Below the pieces are notes generated by a model, which saw nothing but the letters and a program-made list of their open reading frames with translations, was not told the origin of the DNA and did no database searches. From positions 124,001-188,000 of the forward strand of contig CAVYJK010000020.1 in assembly GCA_963768765.1 (NCBI GenBank): a DNA stretch of 64,000 bases. Reading direction: 5' to 3'. The first letter of the stretch is position 1, and every line of letters begins with the position of its first letter. Shown here piece by piece: positions 29,100-38,099 of the stretch. The translations under genes were made by a program, and so were the position numbers. The stretch comes from DASWLF01 sp963768765 (GTDB taxonomy: Bacteria; Desulfobacterota; Desulfobaccia; Desulfobaccales; 0-14-0-80-60-11).

Positions 29100-29816
29100 A
29101 TGCGAGAATACGTCATTCACCCTCTGGTGGTGGGCGCCAATGAAACGGACCAGGGCATCATGACTTACCTCAAAGGGTACGGCAAGCGCATCTGGATCCC
29201 CATTTACGTCTTCTACCTGGAGGGCGGCCCGGAAAAGATCCTGGTGGACACGGGCCTGGAGCAGTTCATGGTGCCGCCGGCAGTGGGAGAGCAATACGGC
29301 TTCAAGGTCCAGGAGTTCGAAGAGGCCCTGGACACTTTCGGGCTCAATCCGGAGGACATCGACATCATCATCCATACGCATCTCCACAACGACCACTGCG
29401 AGAACGATTACAAGTGCACCAACGCCAGGGTCTATGTGCAGAAGCGGGAGTACGAATTCTTCCAGAACCCCCATCCGGTGGATCACCGCTACTTTCCCGA
29501 TCTGCTGGAGGGCGTGAATGTAGTGCTCCTGGACGGCGACGCCGAGATCGTGGAGGGCGTCCAGGTGCTGCTGACCCCCGGCCACACCGTGGGGGGGCAG
29601 TCCGTGGTGGTGCACACCCGCAAAGGCAAGGCGGTGATTACCGGGTTCTGCTGTAACGAGCAAAACTTCCCGGCCTCGGGGCCGGCGGTGCCGCCGGGAG
29701 TCCACATCAACGTCATCGACGCCTATGAGAGCGCCCGGCGGGTTAAAGAGGTGGCGGATATTCTTATCCCCCTGCACGATCTGGCGGTGGGCCGGCAGCG
29801 GAGCATCCCGGCATAA
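29100..29816 (+). CDS. Metallo-beta-lactamase fold hydrolase (quorum-quenching lactonase-like)
   Basis: This 238-residue MBL-fold enzyme has the metal motif H92-T-H94-L-H96-N-D98-H99 and the later LTPGHTVGGQSVVV. The early IWIPIYVFYLEGGPEKILVDTG resembles AHL-lactonase-type members, but these motifs are shared by many MBL hydrolases and the substrate is open. A strong gaggagg precedes the ATG at 29100. No signal peptide is seen, so it is likely cytoplasmic. Confidence 0.85.
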   Translation: MREYVIHPLVVGANETDQGIMTYLKGYGKRIWIPIYVFYLEGGPEKILVDTGLEQFMVPPAVGEQYGFKVQEFEEALDTFGLNPEDIDIIIHTHLHNDHCENDYKCTNARVYVQKREYEFFQNPHPVDHRYFPDLLEGVNVVLLDGDAEIVEGVQVLLTPGHTVGGQSVVVHTRKGKAVITGFCCNEQNFPASGPAVPPGVHINVIDAYESARRVKEVADILIPLHDLAVGRQRSIPA

Positions 29817-29836
29817 CCGCGAGCGGAGGAATCTAA

Positions 29837-30196
29837 ATGTCAGATTTTATCAGTAAACCCAGTTTAAGGACCGCCACTGTTTTAAGAGGTATTTTGCTCT
29901 TGGTGTTGTTAACCGCATTTACCGCCCCGGCCCGGGCCCAGGCGGTAACGCCGCCTCCGCCGGTGGCGCCCGACATGGCCCCGGCGTGGACGGTGGTGCC
30001 CTCGTCCCCCAAGGTTCTCTATGCCCCCAATGTCCCGGGGGACGTTTTCCGCCTCCACCATAAATACTATTATTTTTCCGGGGGCTACTGGTACCGGAGC
30101 AAACACCTCCTGGGGCCGTGGCGCCCGGTGCGCAAATTGCCCAAGGCCATCCTGATGGTGAACCGCTCCTGCTTCAAATCGCCCCCGCCCTGGTAA
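29837..30196 (+). CDS. Small secreted protein with YAPN-DVFR motif, paralog 1
   Basis: This 119-residue protein has a cleavable signal ending ...APARAQ near residue 35 and a single domain of about 65 residues: WTVVPSSPKVLYAPNVPGDV, then a KYYYF aromatic strand and GPWRPVRKLP. Its neighbour at 30301 shares this layout. The pattern is rich in Tyr, Trp and Pro, suggesting a small periplasmic or surface beta-domain. No family recognised. It starts 20 bp after the MBL gene. Confidence 0.65.
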   Translation: MSDFISKPSLRTATVLRGILLLVLLTAFTAPARAQAVTPPPPVAPDMAPAWTVVPSSPKVLYAPNVPGDVFRLHHKYYYFSGGYWYRSKHLLGPWRPVRKLPKAILMVNRSCFKSPPPW

Positions 30197-30300
30197 AAAA
30201 TTTGGACCGCACCTCCTGGAAAAGTTGAGGTATAATAATTGGGAAGGGTCCCTGGGGCCCTCCCCTTTTGAGCAAATTGCAACTTCCAGGAGGACCGCCC

Positions 30301-30750
30301 ATGCCGCGGGTCAGCAGGCTTCTCTTCGTATTGGCGCTGGCGCTGGGAGTGGCTCTGGCCATATCCCCGGCCCGGGCTCAAATCAGAATCGAACCCATCC
30401 CTCCCCATGTCAAACCGCGGTGGACCCCGGTGCCGGGCGTTCCCCAGGTCTATTACGCCCCCAATCTCCCCACCGACGTCTTCCGCTACCGGGGAAAATA
30501 TTATTTCTTTTGGGAAGACTCTCTATATAAGGGAAACAAGCCCCGCGGCCCCTGGAAGTTGGTGCAGGAAGTGCCGGCTCCCTTCCATGATATAGATCCC
30601 GCCTATTTCAAGACCGCCAAAAAGGCAAAGCCTCCCGCGGCGCCGCCGGAAACCGCGGCCCCGGCCCAGCCGGAGCCGACTCAGGAAGCCCCGGCGTCCC
30701 CGGAGGCCGCCCCGGCAGGCGGGCCCGAAAAGCCTCCCAAGGTGATGTGA
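30301..30750 (+). CDS. Small secreted protein with YAPN-DVFR motif, paralog 2
   Basis: This 149-residue paralog of the upstream gene has a signal peptide (cleavage after PARA), WTPVPGVPQVYYAPNLPTDV, KYYFF and GPWKLVQEVPAP. It adds a C-terminal tail of about 50 residues rich in Pro, Ala and Glu, likely flexible. A good ggagga lies before the ATG at 30301. Tandem duplication followed by tail gain is the simplest history. Function unknown. Confidence 0.7.
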   Translation: MPRVSRLLFVLALALGVALAISPARAQIRIEPIPPHVKPRWTPVPGVPQVYYAPNLPTDVFRYRGKYYFFWEDSLYKGNKPRGPWKLVQEVPAPFHDIDPAYFKTAKKAKPPAAPPETAAPAQPEPTQEAPASPEAAPAGGPEKPPKVM

Positions 30751-31023
30751 GGAAAGGGGTTAGGGTTAGGGGTCAGGAAGAGACTTTCAATGCTGGTCAG
30801 TCCCACCCTGCATTCTTCTTTTAAAATCAATCAGATGATAGTGGGGGCACCGCGTGCTAGGCCCATTCTGTAAGGCTTAGCACGGGAATTTTGTAGGGGG
30901 CAGACACCCACAAAGAAAGCGTCAATTAAATTTCTGCCGCCAAATCCATCACCGGCGCCAGGCGCCTGGCGGCATTTCCTGGTTTCTGCCCTGACCCCTG
31001 AACCCTAACCCCTGGCCCCCGTC

Positions 31024-32667
31024 TCAAATCTCCAGCTTCACCGCGATGGGAATGCGCCGGCCCATGCCGAAGGCCTTGGAGGTGATCTTCAGGCCCGGCG
31101 CCGCCTGTCTCCGCTTGTATTCGTTCTGGTCGATGGCCCGAAGCACCCACCTGACGGTGTCCGGGTCAAACCCCAGGTGCACGATGTCTTTGTAGGAGTA
31201 ACGCTCCGTCAGGTAGTAGTCCATGATCCGGTCCAGAACCTCATAGGGCGGCAGGGTGTCCTGGTCCTTCTGGTCGGGCCGCAGCTCGGCGGAAGGCGCT
31301 TTCAGGATGATCTCCCGGGGAATGATCTCACGGTCCCGGTTGAGGTAGTGGGCCAGTTCGTAGACCATGGTCTTGGGCACGTCGGCCAGGACGCTGAGCC
31401 CGCCGCTCATGTCGCCGTACAGGGTGCAGTAGCCCACCGCCAGCTCGCTCTTGTTGCCGGTGGACAGGACCATGTAGCCGAACTTGTTGGACAGCGCCAT
31501 GAGGATGTTGCCCCGGATCCGGGCCTGGATGTTTTCCAGGGTCACGTCGATTTCGTCCAACTGCAAGGGCTCTCTCAAGGATTCCCGGTAGCACTGGTAG
31601 ATGGGGGTGATGGGGATGAGTTTCACCTCCACCCCCAGGTTCTGGGCCAGTTTCCGGGAGTCCTCGATGCTTTCCTTTGAGGTGAAGGGCGAGGGCATCA
31701 GGACGCCCAGGACGTTCTCCCGGCCCAGGGCATGGCAGGCCAGGCAGCAGGTCACCGCGGAGTCCACCCCGCCGGACAGGCCCACCACCGCCCGGGAAAA
31801 GCCGCATTTGCGCAGGTAGTCTTTGAGTCCCAGGACCAGGGCCTCAAAAACCGTGGCGATTCGCTCCGGGGGGACGTAGGGGGCCGGCGGGCCAGGGACG
31901 CGGGCCTCAAAGGTGGACACCGCCTCCCGAAAGGCCGGCAGGTGCGCCATGAGGTTGCCGTGGGCGTCCAGGGCCATGCTCTCGCCGTCAAAGACGAGCT
32001 CGTCGTTGCCGCCTATCTGGTTGACGTAAATGAACGGCTTGCCGTGATTCTGCACGTGGTAGTTGAGAAGGTGGTAACGCACTTCTTCCTTGCCCACCTG
32101 GAAGGGTGAGGCCGAAATGTTGATCATCAGAGTGGCCCCGTTCCGGGCCAATTCCTTGATGGGGTCGGTGGCGTACAGGTGGCTGCACCAGAGTTCCGGG
32201 TCGCACCAGGCGTCTTCGCAGATGGAAATCCCCAAAACCTCGTCCTTGAAGGCAAAGGGGGTCACCTCTTCGGCCGGGTCGAAGTATCTCGATTCGTCAA
32301 AGACATCGTAAGTGGGCAGCAGGGATTTGTTCCGCTGGAACACGACCTGCCCTCGGTGGAGCAGCACGGCGCTGTTGTAGAGGCCCTTGCCCGACCGGCG
32401 TCCCGTGGGCCGGGGGGCCCCCACCAGCACCCCGGTGTCCGGATACCCGCGGGAGCGCTCCGCCAGTTCCTGGACGGCCTGCTGCACCCGGTCGATGAAC
32501 CCGGGTTTCTCCAATAAGTCCCGAGGTGGGTAGCCCACCAGGAAGAGTTCCGGAAAAACGATGAGGTCCGAGGCGGGGCCGGCTTCGTTAAGGACGCCCA
32601 GGGCCTTGGCCAGGTTGCCGGAGACGTCCCCCACGATGGGATTGAGTTGGGCCAGGGTGATTTTCAT
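31024..32667 (-). CDS. nadE: Glutamine-dependent NAD+ synthetase
   Basis: This 547-residue two-domain enzyme makes NAD from nicotinate adenine dinucleotide. The N-terminal CN-hydrolase (glutaminase) domain has the Glu-Lys-Cys triad E40 (VFPELF), K114 (RNKSLLP) and C150 (SICEDAW). The C-terminal synthetase domain has the PP-loop SGGVDS at 298-303. Both active sites look intact. Convergent to the tandem paralogs, with 273 bp of sequence without a gene between. Confidence 0.95.
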   Translation of the reverse strand: MKITLAQLNPIVGDVSGNLAKALGVLNEAGPASDLIVFPELFLVGYPPRDLLEKPGFIDRVQQAVQELAERSRGYPDTGVLVGAPRPTGRRSGKGLYNSAVLLHRGQVVFQRNKSLLPTYDVFDESRYFDPAEEVTPFAFKDEVLGISICEDAWCDPELWCSHLYATDPIKELARNGATLMINISASPFQVGKEEVRYHLLNYHVQNHGKPFIYVNQIGGNDELVFDGESMALDAHGNLMAHLPAFREAVSTFEARVPGPPAPYVPPERIATVFEALVLGLKDYLRKCGFSRAVVGLSGGVDSAVTCCLACHALGRENVLGVLMPSPFTSKESIEDSRKLAQNLGVEVKLIPITPIYQCYRESLREPLQLDEIDVTLENIQARIRGNILMALSNKFGYMVLSTGNKSELAVGYCTLYGDMSGGLSVLADVPKTMVYELAHYLNRDREIIPREIILKAPSAELRPDQKDQDTLPPYEVLDRIMDYYLTERYSYKDIVHLGFDPDTVRWVLRAIDQNEYKRRQAAPGLKITSKAFGMGRRIPIAVKLEI

Positions 32668-32704
32668 TTGGTTTTCGGTTTCCGGTTTACGGTTTCCGGT
32701 GGAA
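32664..32704. repeat. Short repeat of the ggttttcggtttccgg type
   Basis: Three imperfect copies of ggttt(t/c)cgg lie immediately upstream of nadE (minus strand). They belong to the same class as the aaaaccg arrays at 21274, 26228, 41652, 44430 and 44605. Confidence 0.65.
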
Positions 32705-32931
32705 AACGCCGGGTGGAGTTATTAAAACCGTCTCACCATATCACAACTAGTTGAATTGAAAAATAAAAATAACGAAAACGCCAGATGGCAGATCGGGAGT
32801 GAAGATTTGGGGCTTAAAAGTTGGGGCGGGCCTCCACGCCCGCCTAAGCGGCCGGTGATGGCCGCCCTACTGCTTGGTTGTTCCCTGTGGTCTCTGTGCC
32901 TCTGTGGTTAATTTTTAACTTGGACGGCGAT

Positions 32932-34794
32932 TTAATCCAGCTCGTACTCGGTGCGCCAGTCCTTATCCTCTTGCCAGGACGGCTGCTCCTTCTTGTCGAA
33001 GAGATAGTCGCCCAGGACCAGGTAGTCCATCTCGGTGCGCATGAAGCACTGGTAGGCGTCCTCCGGGGTGCAGACGATGGGCTCGCCCCGCACGTTGAAG
33101 CTGGTGTTGACGATGAGGCCGCAGCCGGTCAACTCCTTGAAGGCCTGGATCAGTCGCCAGTACTTCTCGTTGGTCTCCTTATGCACCGTCTGGATGCGGG
33201 CCGAGTAGTCCACGTGGGTGATGGCGGGAACCTCGGAGCGCAGGTGGTACAGGCGGTCGAAGAGCTCCAGGTTCTCGTACCCCGGCGGCAGGGGGTGGCG
33301 GCGCTCTTCCCTCACCGGCGCCACCAGCAGCATGTAGGGGGAAGGCCGGTCCAGCTCGAAATACTTGGGCGACTCCTCATAGAGCACCGACGGCGCAAAG
33401 GGCCGGAAGCCCTCCCGGTACTTGATCTTCAGGTTCAGGCGCTTTTGCATCTCCGGGTGGCGGGGGTCCCCCAGGATGGAGCGGTTTCCCAGGGCCCGGG
33501 GGCCCCACTCCATGCGGCCCTGGAACCAGCCCACCACCAGGCCCTGGGCCAACAGCTGCGCCACCTCCCGGATGAGCTCCTCGAAATCCGGGTAATGTTT
33601 AGAGGGGGCCCGGTGCCGCCGGGCCACCCGCAGGACCTCGTCGGCCCCGAATTCGGGGCCCAGGTAAGAGCCCTGCATATGGTCCATGGCCGGGTTGGGG
33701 AGGGTGCGCTCCTGCTCCTGGGAGATGTGCCAGGCCGCCAGGGCCGCGCCCAGGGCGCCGCCCGCGTCCCCCGCCGCCGGCTGGATCCAGATGTCCTTGA
33801 AGGTGCCCCGGCGCAGCAGCTTGCCGTTGGCCACGCAGTTCAGGGCCACCCCGCCGGCCATCACCAGGTAGTCGGCCCCCGTGAGCCTCTTGGCGGTGTC
33901 GGCCATTTTGAGGACGATGTCTTCGGTGGCCTGCTGGATGGCCAGGGACAGGTTCATGTAGCGCTGGTCCAGGAACCCTTCCCGAGGCCGGAGCGGCACC
34001 CCGAAGAGGGATTCCCACTTGTCCTCCATGCACATGGTGAGGCCGGTGGCGTAGTTGAAGTAATCCATATTAAGGAGCAGGGACCCGTCTTCCCTGAGGT
34101 CCACCAGTTCCTCCAGGATGAGATCCTTCCAGCGCTTAGTCTGCTCGGAGTCCGGGTTGCCGTAGGGGGCCAGGCCCATGAGCTTGTATTCGCCGGAATT
34201 CACCTTGAAGCCGCAGTAGTAGGTGAAGGCGGAGTAGAGCAGGCCCAGGGAGTGGGGGAAGTGCAGCTCCCTAAGGATGGTGAGGTCCCTTCCGGCGCCG
34301 AAGCCGATGGTGGAGGTGGCCCACTCCCCCACCCCGTCCACCGTGAGGATGGCGGCCTCCTGAAAGGGCGAGGGGTAGAAGGCGCTGGCCGCATGGGACA
34401 GGTGGTGCTCCGGAAACAGGAAGGGCGGGCTGCCGTCCCCGTGTTTGGCCAGCTCCTCCTTGAGGAGTGAGCGCATCAGGAGCTTTTCTTTGATCCACAC
34501 CGGCATGGCCATGAGGAAGCTGCGCAGGCCGCGAGGGGCAAAGCCGTGGTAGGTCTCCAGCAAGCGCTCGAACTTGAGATAGGGCTTGTCGTAAAAGGCC
34601 ACCGCGCTGAGGTCCGACACCCTGAGGCCGGACTCGCCCAAAACGTAGGCCAGGGCGTGGGCCGGGAAGGCGGGGTCGTGCTTCTTGCGGGTGAAGCGCT
34701 CCTCCTGGGCCGCGGCGATGATCTGGCCGTCCACCAGGAGGGCGGCGGCGCTGTCGTGATAAAAGGCTGAGAGCCCCAAAATCGCTGCAGACAA
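32932..34794 (-). CDS. Carbamoyltransferase (NodU/CmcH/SxtI family)
   Basis: This 620-residue protein begins ILGLSAFYHDSAAALLVDG and has HHLSHAASAFYPSPF in the N-terminal Kae1-like domain and IVNTSFNVRGEPIV in the C-terminal domain. These marks are typical of O-carbamoyltransferases that use carbamoyl phosphate to carbamoylate sugars or natural products. It is 12 bp from a 49-residue DUF5989 gene. That pairing with an SxtJ-type gene matches the sxtI-sxtK-sxtJ neighbourhood of saxitoxin clusters and related cassettes. The acceptor here is probably a surface glycan, given the context. Confidence 0.92.
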   Translation of the reverse strand: MSAAILGLSAFYHDSAAALLVDGQIIAAAQEERFTRKKHDPAFPAHALAYVLGESGLRVSDLSAVAFYDKPYLKFERLLETYHGFAPRGLRSFLMAMPVWIKEKLLMRSLLKEELAKHGDGSPPFLFPEHHLSHAASAFYPSPFQEAAILTVDGVGEWATSTIGFGAGRDLTILRELHFPHSLGLLYSAFTYYCGFKVNSGEYKLMGLAPYGNPDSEQTKRWKDLILEELVDLREDGSLLLNMDYFNYATGLTMCMEDKWESLFGVPLRPREGFLDQRYMNLSLAIQQATEDIVLKMADTAKRLTGADYLVMAGGVALNCVANGKLLRRGTFKDIWIQPAAGDAGGALGAALAAWHISQEQERTLPNPAMDHMQGSYLGPEFGADEVLRVARRHRAPSKHYPDFEELIREVAQLLAQGLVVGWFQGRMEWGPRALGNRSILGDPRHPEMQKRLNLKIKYREGFRPFAPSVLYEESPKYFELDRPSPYMLLVAPVREERRHPLPPGYENLELFDRLYHLRSEVPAITHVDYSARIQTVHKETNEKYWRLIQAFKELTGCGLIVNTSFNVRGEPIVCTPEDAYQCFMRTEMDYLVLGDYLFDKKEQPSWQEDKDWRTEYELD

Positions 34795-34806
34795 GGCCGG
34801 CCCTCT

Positions 34807-34956
34807 TTAAAAGATGGTGTAGATGAAGGGGGCGATGGCCGAGCCGCTGGCGAAGATCATCAAGGCCCCGAAGAAGAGCAGGGTCAGGATGATGGGCAGC
34901 AGCCAGTATTTTTTCCGGACCTTCAAGAAACCCCACAAATCACGGACGAAATCCAT
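34807..34956 (-). CDS. DUF5989 (SxtK-like) small membrane protein
   Basis: This 49-residue protein starts MDFVRDLWGFLKVRKKYW and continues with one hydrophobic helix (LLPIILTLLFFGALMIF) and a short tail. A clear aaggag lies before the ATG. It fits the DUF5989 family, almost always next to carbamoyltransferases and SxtJ proteins. It is too short for most ORF callers. Likely a membrane anchor or partner for the carbamoyltransferase. Confidence 0.82.
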   Translation of the reverse strand: MDFVRDLWGFLKVRKKYWLLPIILTLLFFGALMIFASGSAIAPFIYTIF

Positions 34957-34984
34957 AAGTACTCCTTAATTTGACTCTTTGCGT

Positions 34985-35034
34985 CTTTGCGCCTTGGCGT
35001 GATTTCCTTTTTCTTCCCGCCAAGACGCAAAGGG
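34985..35034. repeat. Hairpin repeat ctttgcgccttggcg / cgccaagacgcaaagg
   Basis: A long inverted repeat with one mismatch between the DUF5989 and SxtJ-like genes. It belongs to the 'ctttgcgtctttgcg' class of dispersed intergenic repeats and may modulate expression between the two genes. Confidence 0.7.
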
Positions 35035-35042
35035 GTATTAGG

Positions 35043-35462
35043 TCAATACGGATTTACCAGGTCCTTACCGGTAATGACGCCCTCCCGCTCCACGAACACC
35101 GAGCCGCTCCCCTTTTTCCACTTCTTCAGCTGCAGGGAATCTGCCTTGGACCACCGGCGGATGACCCCGACGGGGGTGACCAGCAGGAAAAAGAGCGCGG
35201 TGAGGATGACCTTGGAGACCACGTTTCCCAGCAGGTGCGAGAGTCCGAACCAGGGCCCGGCCAGGGGCCGAAAGGCACCCGGCCAGGCCATGGTGAGAAT
35301 CAGCAGGGCGATGCTGAGCGGCAGAAACTGGGGCAGCTTCCCCCAGTACCCCAAGAGCAGGCAGATGAGGACCATGGCCATCCCGGTGTCTTTGGCCTGC
35401 TCCGGAGTGGAGCTCAGCCACCGGGAGAGGAACTTGCCGCGTTGAGACTTGGTTTTTTTCAT
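35043..35462 (-). CDS. SxtJ-like membrane protein
   Basis: This 139-residue protein has two hydrophobic blocks (about residues 28-60 and 85-100) after an N-terminus rich in Lys and Arg. Size, topology and place next to a carbamoyltransferase and a DUF5989 gene fit the SxtJ family, whose function is not established. The three genes run on the minus strand, this one first, so it likely starts the operon. Confidence 0.7.
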   Translation of the reverse strand: MKKTKSQRGKFLSRWLSSTPEQAKDTGMAMVLICLLLGYWGKLPQFLPLSIALLILTMAWPGAFRPLAGPWFGLSHLLGNVVSKVILTALFFLLVTPVGVIRRWSKADSLQLKKWKKGSGSVFVEREGVITGKDLVNPY

Positions 35463-35765
35463 ATGCTATCTTTAGGCGCACTGCAAGGGCATTCCGGTGG
35501 CCTTCATAATCCGCGGTTGCAAGGAGAGGCAACGGCGCTGGGCCGCCGGGACGCCACGACTTGGCGGCGTCCCCGACCTTAGCCGACGGATTGGTATTTT
35601 CTGGAAAAGCCTCGACAATGCCTTCTCTGGGGCCTGACCCCGGGGGAAAGGCGGAACCGGCTCCTTGCCTTTCCCCTCCAGGGCGTTTATTGTCATAATA
35701 TTACACTAAACAAAAATTTTTTTCGAGAACTTCTAACCTTTGATGCCGCAACTGAAGGAGGGGCC
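35463..35765. other. 303-bp divergent intergenic region
   Basis: Divergent starts lie on both sides. The stretch 35690-35745 is AT-rich (cataatattacactaaacaaaaa) and likely holds promoters. The rest is GC-rich with a small inverted repeat near 35635-35680. No gene recognised. Confidence 0.55.
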
Positions 35766-36383
35766 ATGTCCGCCATGATGTCCGACCTGGAGGGGTATTT
35801 CCGGGGGTTTGTGCCTTCAAGAGACGATCTGCTCAAGGAGTTGGAAGAGGAAGCGGCGCGGCAGGGCATCCCCATTGTGGGCCCGGTGGTGGGAGAACTG
35901 CTCTTTATCCTGGCCCGGGCCACCGGCGCGGTGAAGATTCTGGAGTTGGGCACCGCCACGGGGTATTCCGCCATTTACCTGGGCCGGGGCTCTGAACCCG
36001 CGGGGGGCCGGGTCCTCACCCTGGAGCTGGATGAGAAGATGGCGGCCCGGGCCCGGGCCAATTTGGCCCGGGCGGGCCTGGCCGGGCGAGTAGAGGTCCG
36101 GGTGGGTGAGGCGCTGAAGCTGATGGCGGCAATGGCGGGCTCCTTGGATTTGATCTTCCTGGACATCGACAAGGAGTCCTACCTGCCGGCCCTGGACCAT
36201 TGCCAGCGCCTGCTGCGGGTGGGAGGCCTCCTGGTGGCGGACAACGTGGGGTTCGCCGGGGCCGCATCCTTTAACCAGGAAATCTTCCGGCGCCGTGAGT
36301 TTCGCGCCGTGCACCTGCTGGGGTTTTTGCCCAACCACTCCCCCGAGCACGACGGCCTGTCCCTGGCGGTACGGCTGGCCTGA
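35766..36383 (+). CDS. SAM-dependent O-methyltransferase (family 3, CCoAOMT/YrrM type)
   Basis: This 205-residue class I methyltransferase has motif I ILELGTATGYSAIYLG near residue 60, LTLELDEKMAARAR, and LIFLDIDKESY for the metal-linked Asp of the family. The family methylates catechol-like or other small hydroxyls with a divalent metal. A strong gaaggagg lies before the ATG. Substrate unknown; no partner gene is linked. Confidence 0.82.
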   Translation: MSAMMSDLEGYFRGFVPSRDDLLKELEEEAARQGIPIVGPVVGELLFILARATGAVKILELGTATGYSAIYLGRGSEPAGGRVLTLELDEKMAARARANLARAGLAGRVEVRVGEALKLMAAMAGSLDLIFLDIDKESYLPALDHCQRLLRVGGLLVADNVGFAGAASFNQEIFRRREFRAVHLLGFLPNHSPEHDGLSLAVRLA

Positions 36384-36618
36384 GCCGGCAGGAAATCGTT
36401 TTTAGGGGAGGACTGGGGGACCAGGAGCTTCCCACCCCCCCATAAAGCTCCTCTCACCCCCCCCCCCAAAAAAAATGCCACCAAGCGTGAGGCGCGGGGT
36501 TCCTTCGGTTCCAGTGGCGCGGCTTTTTCCCCATTGCCTTCCATAATATCTGGTATAAAGTAAACGCCGAAAAGAAGGTTGGCGCCACCCCGGACCAAGG
36601 AGCAAAAACATAGGCCCA

Positions 36619-38070
36619 TTGGAACCTCCCAGGCCCTCCGGCCAGGATAAACCAGAACCGGCTGAGAACGCCGCCGCGGCCCCGGCGGCCCCGCCCCGCA
36701 TCCTGAGGAAGTTCGCTTATCTGCTGAGCGCCCGCTGGGTCCGGGACGCCTGCCAAACCGTGTTTTTCATCTATCTGGCCCGGGTGAGCGCCAACACCTA
36801 CGGCGAATTCATGCTGGCCCTGGGCCTGGGGAGCATCCTGGTCCTGGTGGCGGAATTCGGCCTCAACCTGCCCCTGGTGACCCTCCTCTCCCGGAAAGAC
36901 CGGGACCCCGGGGAGGCCCTGGGCCAGGTGACCCTCCTGAAAGGCACCCTGCTGTTTCTGACGCTGGGCGGGGTGGTGGGCTTTATCCAATGGCAGGGTT
37001 ACAGCCCGCCGCTCAGGCGCCTGATGCTGCTGCTGACGGCGGGGGTGGGGCTGGAGGCCCTGGCCAACACTTTTTTCGTGGCCTTGCAGGTGCAGGGCCG
37101 CCAGGACCTTCAGGGCAAGGTTAAGGCCCTGGCGGCCGGCCTGGGTTTCGGCTACGGCTTCCTCACCCTGATCCTGGGCGCTTCGCCCCTGGTGGTGGCC
37201 GCCTTCAAGCTCATCGAGTCCCTGGGCAATCTGGCGGGCGGGGCCGCCCTGATCCTTTACTGGGGCCGCTTCCGTCTCCGGTGGCCTTCCCTGGGCCGCC
37301 TGACGGGCACCCTGCGGCTGGGCCTGGTCTTTGCCCTCATCGAGGTGGCGGCCATCCTTTATAACAAGGCCAACCTTTTTTTCCTGCAGCGTTACGCCGG
37401 GTCCCAGGGCGTAGCCCAATACAGCGTCACCTGGCAGATGGTGGACGGCATCTCGGCCCTGGTCTCCAACCTACTGCTGCAAAGCATCCTTTATCCCCTT
37501 TTCGTCCATCTCTGGCAGACGGACCGGTCCCGGGTGCCCGGCCTGGCCCAGAACACGGCCCGCTGGCTGCTGGCCGCCGCTTTGCCGGTGATGTTCGTGC
37601 TGTTTATCGAAAGCGACCGGCTCATCCCGTTGGTTTACGGCAGCCAGTACCAGGAGGCGGTGCATCTGCAGAAATATCTGGTGGTGACCGTGGCCTTCGC
37701 CTTCCTCCACAACCTGGCCGCGTTCCTGATGATCAGTATGAACCTGGAGAGGCTGCTCCTCGTTTTCTACCTGGGGGGCCTGGCCTTCAATCTCCTCTGG
37801 TGCTCCCTGGTCATCCCCCTGACGCCGCTTTTGGGCGCGGCCCTGGCAATGGTCTTGACCAAGGGCGCGGTGGCCCTCCTGACCGTATCATACTCCCAGA
37901 GGCGGGTGGGATTGTTCCAGGCCAAGCCCATGAAACAGCTGGGGGTTGCGGTTCTGGGCGGGACCGCCCTTTACCTGCTGGGACGCGGCCACCTGCCCCG
38001 GGAACTGGCCGAAGCCCTGGCCCTGGCTCCCCTCCTGTACCTGGCCTGGCACTGGTGGCGTTTTAAATAA
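36619..38070 (+). CDS. Polysaccharide/lipid-linked oligosaccharide flippase (Wzx/MOP-type)
   Basis: This 483-residue, strongly hydrophobic protein has about 12-14 membrane helices, beginning ARWVRDACQTVFFIYLARV. It fits the polysaccharide biosynthesis (Wzx/MurJ-related, MOP) superfamily that flips undecaprenyl-linked glycans. The start used is TTG at 36619, because an in-frame TAG lies just upstream and no other start exists before the first helix; it is uncertain. Family A repeats lie at 36405-36470 upstream. It opens the glycan gene region. Confidence 0.8.
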   Translation: MEPPRPSGQDKPEPAENAAAAPAAPPRILRKFAYLLSARWVRDACQTVFFIYLARVSANTYGEFMLALGLGSILVLVAEFGLNLPLVTLLSRKDRDPGEALGQVTLLKGTLLFLTLGGVVGFIQWQGYSPPLRRLMLLLTAGVGLEALANTFFVALQVQGRQDLQGKVKALAAGLGFGYGFLTLILGASPLVVAAFKLIESLGNLAGGAALILYWGRFRLRWPSLGRLTGTLRLGLVFALIEVAAILYNKANLFFLQRYAGSQGVAQYSVTWQMVDGISALVSNLLLQSILYPLFVHLWQTDRSRVPGLAQNTARWLLAAALPVMFVLFIESDRLIPLVYGSQYQEAVHLQKYLVVTVAFAFLHNLAAFLMISMNLERLLLVFYLGGLAFNLLWCSLVIPLTPLLGAALAMVLTKGAVALLTVSYSQRRVGLFQAKPMKQLGVAVLGGTALYLLGRGHLPRELAEALALAPLLYLAWHWWRFK

Positions 38071-38099
38071 ATGGTGTGATAAGGTAATACCGCCGAAGC

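Noticed and set aside
32878..34470. 530-codon open frame antisense to the carbamoyltransferase
   Set aside because: Low-complexity Gly/Val/Gln-rich translation with no family; the antisense gene is clearly real. High GC third positions produce such frames.
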